Of a stretch of 64,000 nt of DNA, positions 62,398 through 64,000 are shown in pieces. Below the pieces are notes generated by a model that saw nothing but the letters and a program-made list of their open reading frames with translations, searched no databases and was not told the origin of the DNA. A program made the position numbers and the translations under genes. Each line of letters begins with the position of its first letter. Positions within the stretch are counted from its first letter, which is position 1. This stretch comes from Codonopsis lanceolata. Lineage: Eukaryota; Streptophyta; Magnoliopsida; Asterales; Campanulaceae. The stretch is taken from NCBI GenBank assembly GCA_013146195.2, contig CM028379.1, forward strand, positions 107,978,793 to 108,042,792, in the 5' to 3' direction.

Positions 62398-63744
62398 ATG
62401 ATGAGTTTTCCCAAATTAGTTCTTTATAATTATGATTCTTGGAGTATTGACATTAGTAATTATCTCAAAGAATGTTACTTATTGTCGTATGATGTATTTG
62501 AGCAATTTGATAATTCGGAGTTAAAGACACTTTCGATAGCGAAAGAGCTTCGTGTTTGGCCGATTTTACAAAAGTCGATACATGAAGAAATTTGGGGTTT
62601 GTTGCGTTTGGGAAGTGCAGAATCTTTACAAGTAGTTTGGGAAAAACTAAAACATACTTTTAAAAATTATGAGGAATGGAAGAAACTTGAGTGTGATTTC
62701 AAATACTTTGTAGGTCCAATTATTTCTAATGAATATTGGACAACGAATTATTCCGAAGACAAATTTACGGTTGAGAAACAAAGAAGACATTTAAAGAATA
62801 TAGAGGAGATGAAAGAAATTTTGAAGAAGATTGATGAGGAAAAAGAAATTGAAAAGAGAAAACACGATATGATAGATGGAAGACGAAAAGAAAATGAATT
62901 GGAAGAGAATAATAATAAAAAAGAAAGTTTTGAATGTGGTGGCACAAATGAGGAAGAATCGATTGGAAATTCAGTTATTTTTTGTGATACGAGAGATGTT
63001 AAAGAATTACTTTCTCAAGTAATTAGTGTTGAAAATTTGTTTATTGAAGCGTACAGGATGGCTGAGGAGGGTCACATGGTCTGCTTCATCAGGAAGAAAA
63101 CAAGCAAGAATGATGATTCCGATGATGATAATGATGATGATGATTCTGATGATGATAATGATGATTCTGATGATGATAATGATGATGATGATGAAGATAT
63201 AATTGATATGGGAGAGAACGAAAATGATCTCAAGCCTACCCAAGAATGGACTATCACGAATTACTCAGTTTGTGCATCTAGAGTGCCCAAGAATTATAAT
63301 CGTAACGGAAGTTTCAACGAAGTTGCTGTGGGTGAACCGGCCACCTTTAGTGGGCTGTCACCTACTTGTTATGATACTAACCCAATTTGCAGAAATCAGA
63401 TAACAAATCAATCCAAAGAATTGACTTTTATGGTGGTTGATAATCCTTTGCCCAAGGAAAAAGTTCCTAATTCAAGTTCTACCAAAGATGAGTTGTTAAA
63501 GTATTGTTTTGGTTATTCAATCAATGAATTTCAAGATTTTATTGGCAAAGAAGATTGGTATTTTCTTCAAGTGGATAATGATGATTGTATAAAGTTCTCT
63601 AGATCATGTATTGGTGGATATGTTGAATTGGATAAAAACTACATCCGTGAGTTTGAAGATGAATGGGTTAACATGAAAGATTATTTTGATCGTGAAGAAC
63701 AAGTCAAGAAGTTGTATATCAAGTATAAAGTTCATCCTCAATAG
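62398..63744 (+). CDS. Single 448-aa protein of the TR-GAG-like element
   Basis: Uninterrupted frame starting MMSFPKLVLYNYDSWSIDIS. Residues 1-120 (YNYDSWSIDISNYLKE... ILQKSIHEEIWGLL... AESLQVVWEKLKHTF) resemble the N-terminal helices of copia-type gag (UBN2/DUF4219-like). Residues 121-177 are highly charged and likely coiled (RRHLKNIEEMKEILKKIDEE). 237-269 is an Asp/Asn/Ser tract from a GAT/AAT triplet repeat (SDDDNDDDD). The C-terminal third (DELLKYCFGYSINEFQDF... DWYFLQVDNDD... YIREFEDEW) matches no family I know. No CCHC knuckle, protease, RT or integrase. Function unknown; a particle protein is the simplest guess. Confidence 0.75.
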   Translation: MMSFPKLVLYNYDSWSIDISNYLKECYLLSYDVFEQFDNSELKTLSIAKELRVWPILQKSIHEEIWGLLRLGSAESLQVVWEKLKHTFKNYEEWKKLECDFKYFVGPIISNEYWTTNYSEDKFTVEKQRRHLKNIEEMKEILKKIDEEKEIEKRKHDMIDGRRKENELEENNNKKESFECGGTNEEESIGNSVIFCDTRDVKELLSQVISVENLFIEAYRMAEEGHMVCFIRKKTSKNDDSDDDNDDDDSDDDNDDSDDDNDDDDEDIIDMGENENDLKPTQEWTITNYSVCASRVPKNYNRNGSFNEVAVGEPATFSGLSPTCYDTNPICRNQITNQSKELTFMVVDNPLPKEKVPNSSSTKDELLKYCFGYSINEFQDFIGKEDWYFLQVDNDDCIKFSRSCIGGYVELDKNYIREFEDEWVNMKDYFDREEQVKKLYIKYKVHPQ

Positions 63745-63855
63745 CGAGTGAAGATGAAGACCGATGTTCGAATTCAAGAATACGAAATACTGACAGCTGT
63801 AAAGATTGCGTTGAATATTATTGCTCGAGATGGCGATGGACCAACGAGCTTGGTT

Positions 63856-63867
63856 TAAGGGAGACAA
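63856..63867 (+). other. Polypurine tract of the TR-GAG-like element
   Basis: TAAGGGAGACAA directly before the TGTTGAC start of the 3' LTR. Confidence 0.7.
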
Positions 63868-64000
63868 TGTTGACTATTAAACCAAGCACAATCCAACTAG
63901 AATTAGTATTTGTTTTTAAGTCTCTATTATTTATTATTTAGAGGTCAATTAGTATTGTGTTTCCTAATTAGTTTAGAGTTTATTATTAGGACTATTATAA
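63868..64000 (+). repeat. 3' LTR start, cut by window end
   Basis: 133 bases matching 61826-61958 with two differences. Confidence 0.9.

Larger units (their letters stand above)
61826..64000 (+). mobile_element. Short non-autonomous LTR retrotransposon with one protein (TR-GAG-like), truncated by window end
   Basis: 5' LTR about 61826-62131 and 3' LTR from 63868. The 133 bases of 3' LTR in view differ from the 5' LTR at two positions. tRNA-iMet primer binding site TGGTATCAGAGC follows the 5' LTR, and the purine tract TTTAAGGGAGACAA precedes the 3' LTR. Internal DNA is about 1.7 kb and encodes only the 448-aa protein. Predicted full length about 2.35 kb. Confidence 0.85.

Noticed and set aside
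63007..63257. Ile- and Ser-rich antisense frames
   Set aside because: Shadows of the GAT/AAT triplet repeat in the 448-aa gene.
1..64000. CRISPR arrays, rRNA or bacterial-type operons
   Set aside because: No regularly spaced direct repeats of CRISPR type and no rRNA-like sequence; the window is eukaryotic nuclear DNA.

Overview
This window looks like nuclear DNA of a flowering plant, probably a core eudicot. It has GT-AG introns, dense LTR retrotransposons, Stowaway-type MITEs, a Helitron, a SINE, a TRIM, and plant-specific genes. The exact species cannot be read from the sequence. A run of exactly 100 N (18113-18212) marks a scaffold gap.

Left third (1-24403): stacked dead retrotransposons. 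A minus-strand Ty3/gypsy element of Tat-like type carries two diverged gag copies around one protease (1-3759), with LTR-like sequence to its right. Next is a nearly full-length Athila-lineage Ty3/gypsy element (6313 to the gap), with a tRNA-Asp primer binding site, gag-pol in broken frames, an ATHILA ORF-1-type protein after pol, and two polypurine-tract motifs. After the gap is a decayed Ty1/copia element (18213-24403) with a 120-bp LTR and a mutated reverse transcriptase active site.

Middle and right (24404-57806): two host genes on the minus strand, plus one nested gene. (1) A lysine-rich classical arabinogalactan protein (AGP17/18/19 type, 247 aa), whose 29-residue GPI-signal exon is separated from exon 1 by a 762-bp intron. 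(2) A complete SRFR1 orthologue (TPR adaptor that restrains effector-triggered immunity), rebuilt here as 23 coding exons over 25.5 kb, 1038 aa, with every junction in phase. Its introns hold many transposons: MITEs, a TRIM, a SINE with target-site duplication, a probable solo LTR, and a 100-bp near-perfect hairpin. (3) In SRFR1 intron 11, on the opposite strand, lies an intact 112-aa complex I ESSS/NDUFB11-type gene. It sits inside a 2.28-kb element with long terminal inverted repeats and a perfect 9-bp target-site duplication, which is the layout of a Pack-MULE.

Right end (57807-64000): a 2.8-kb non-autonomous Helitron begins about 0.5 kb upstream of the SRFR1 start codon. Beyond it is a relic related to the copia leader seen at 18.3 kb. 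That relic is interrupted by a short LTR element that encodes one intact 448-aa protein with an Asp-rich tract and no reverse transcriptase or integrase (TR-GAG-like). Its 3' LTR runs off the window.

The host genes are not an operon and show no joint function. The main themes are transposon nesting and gene capture.
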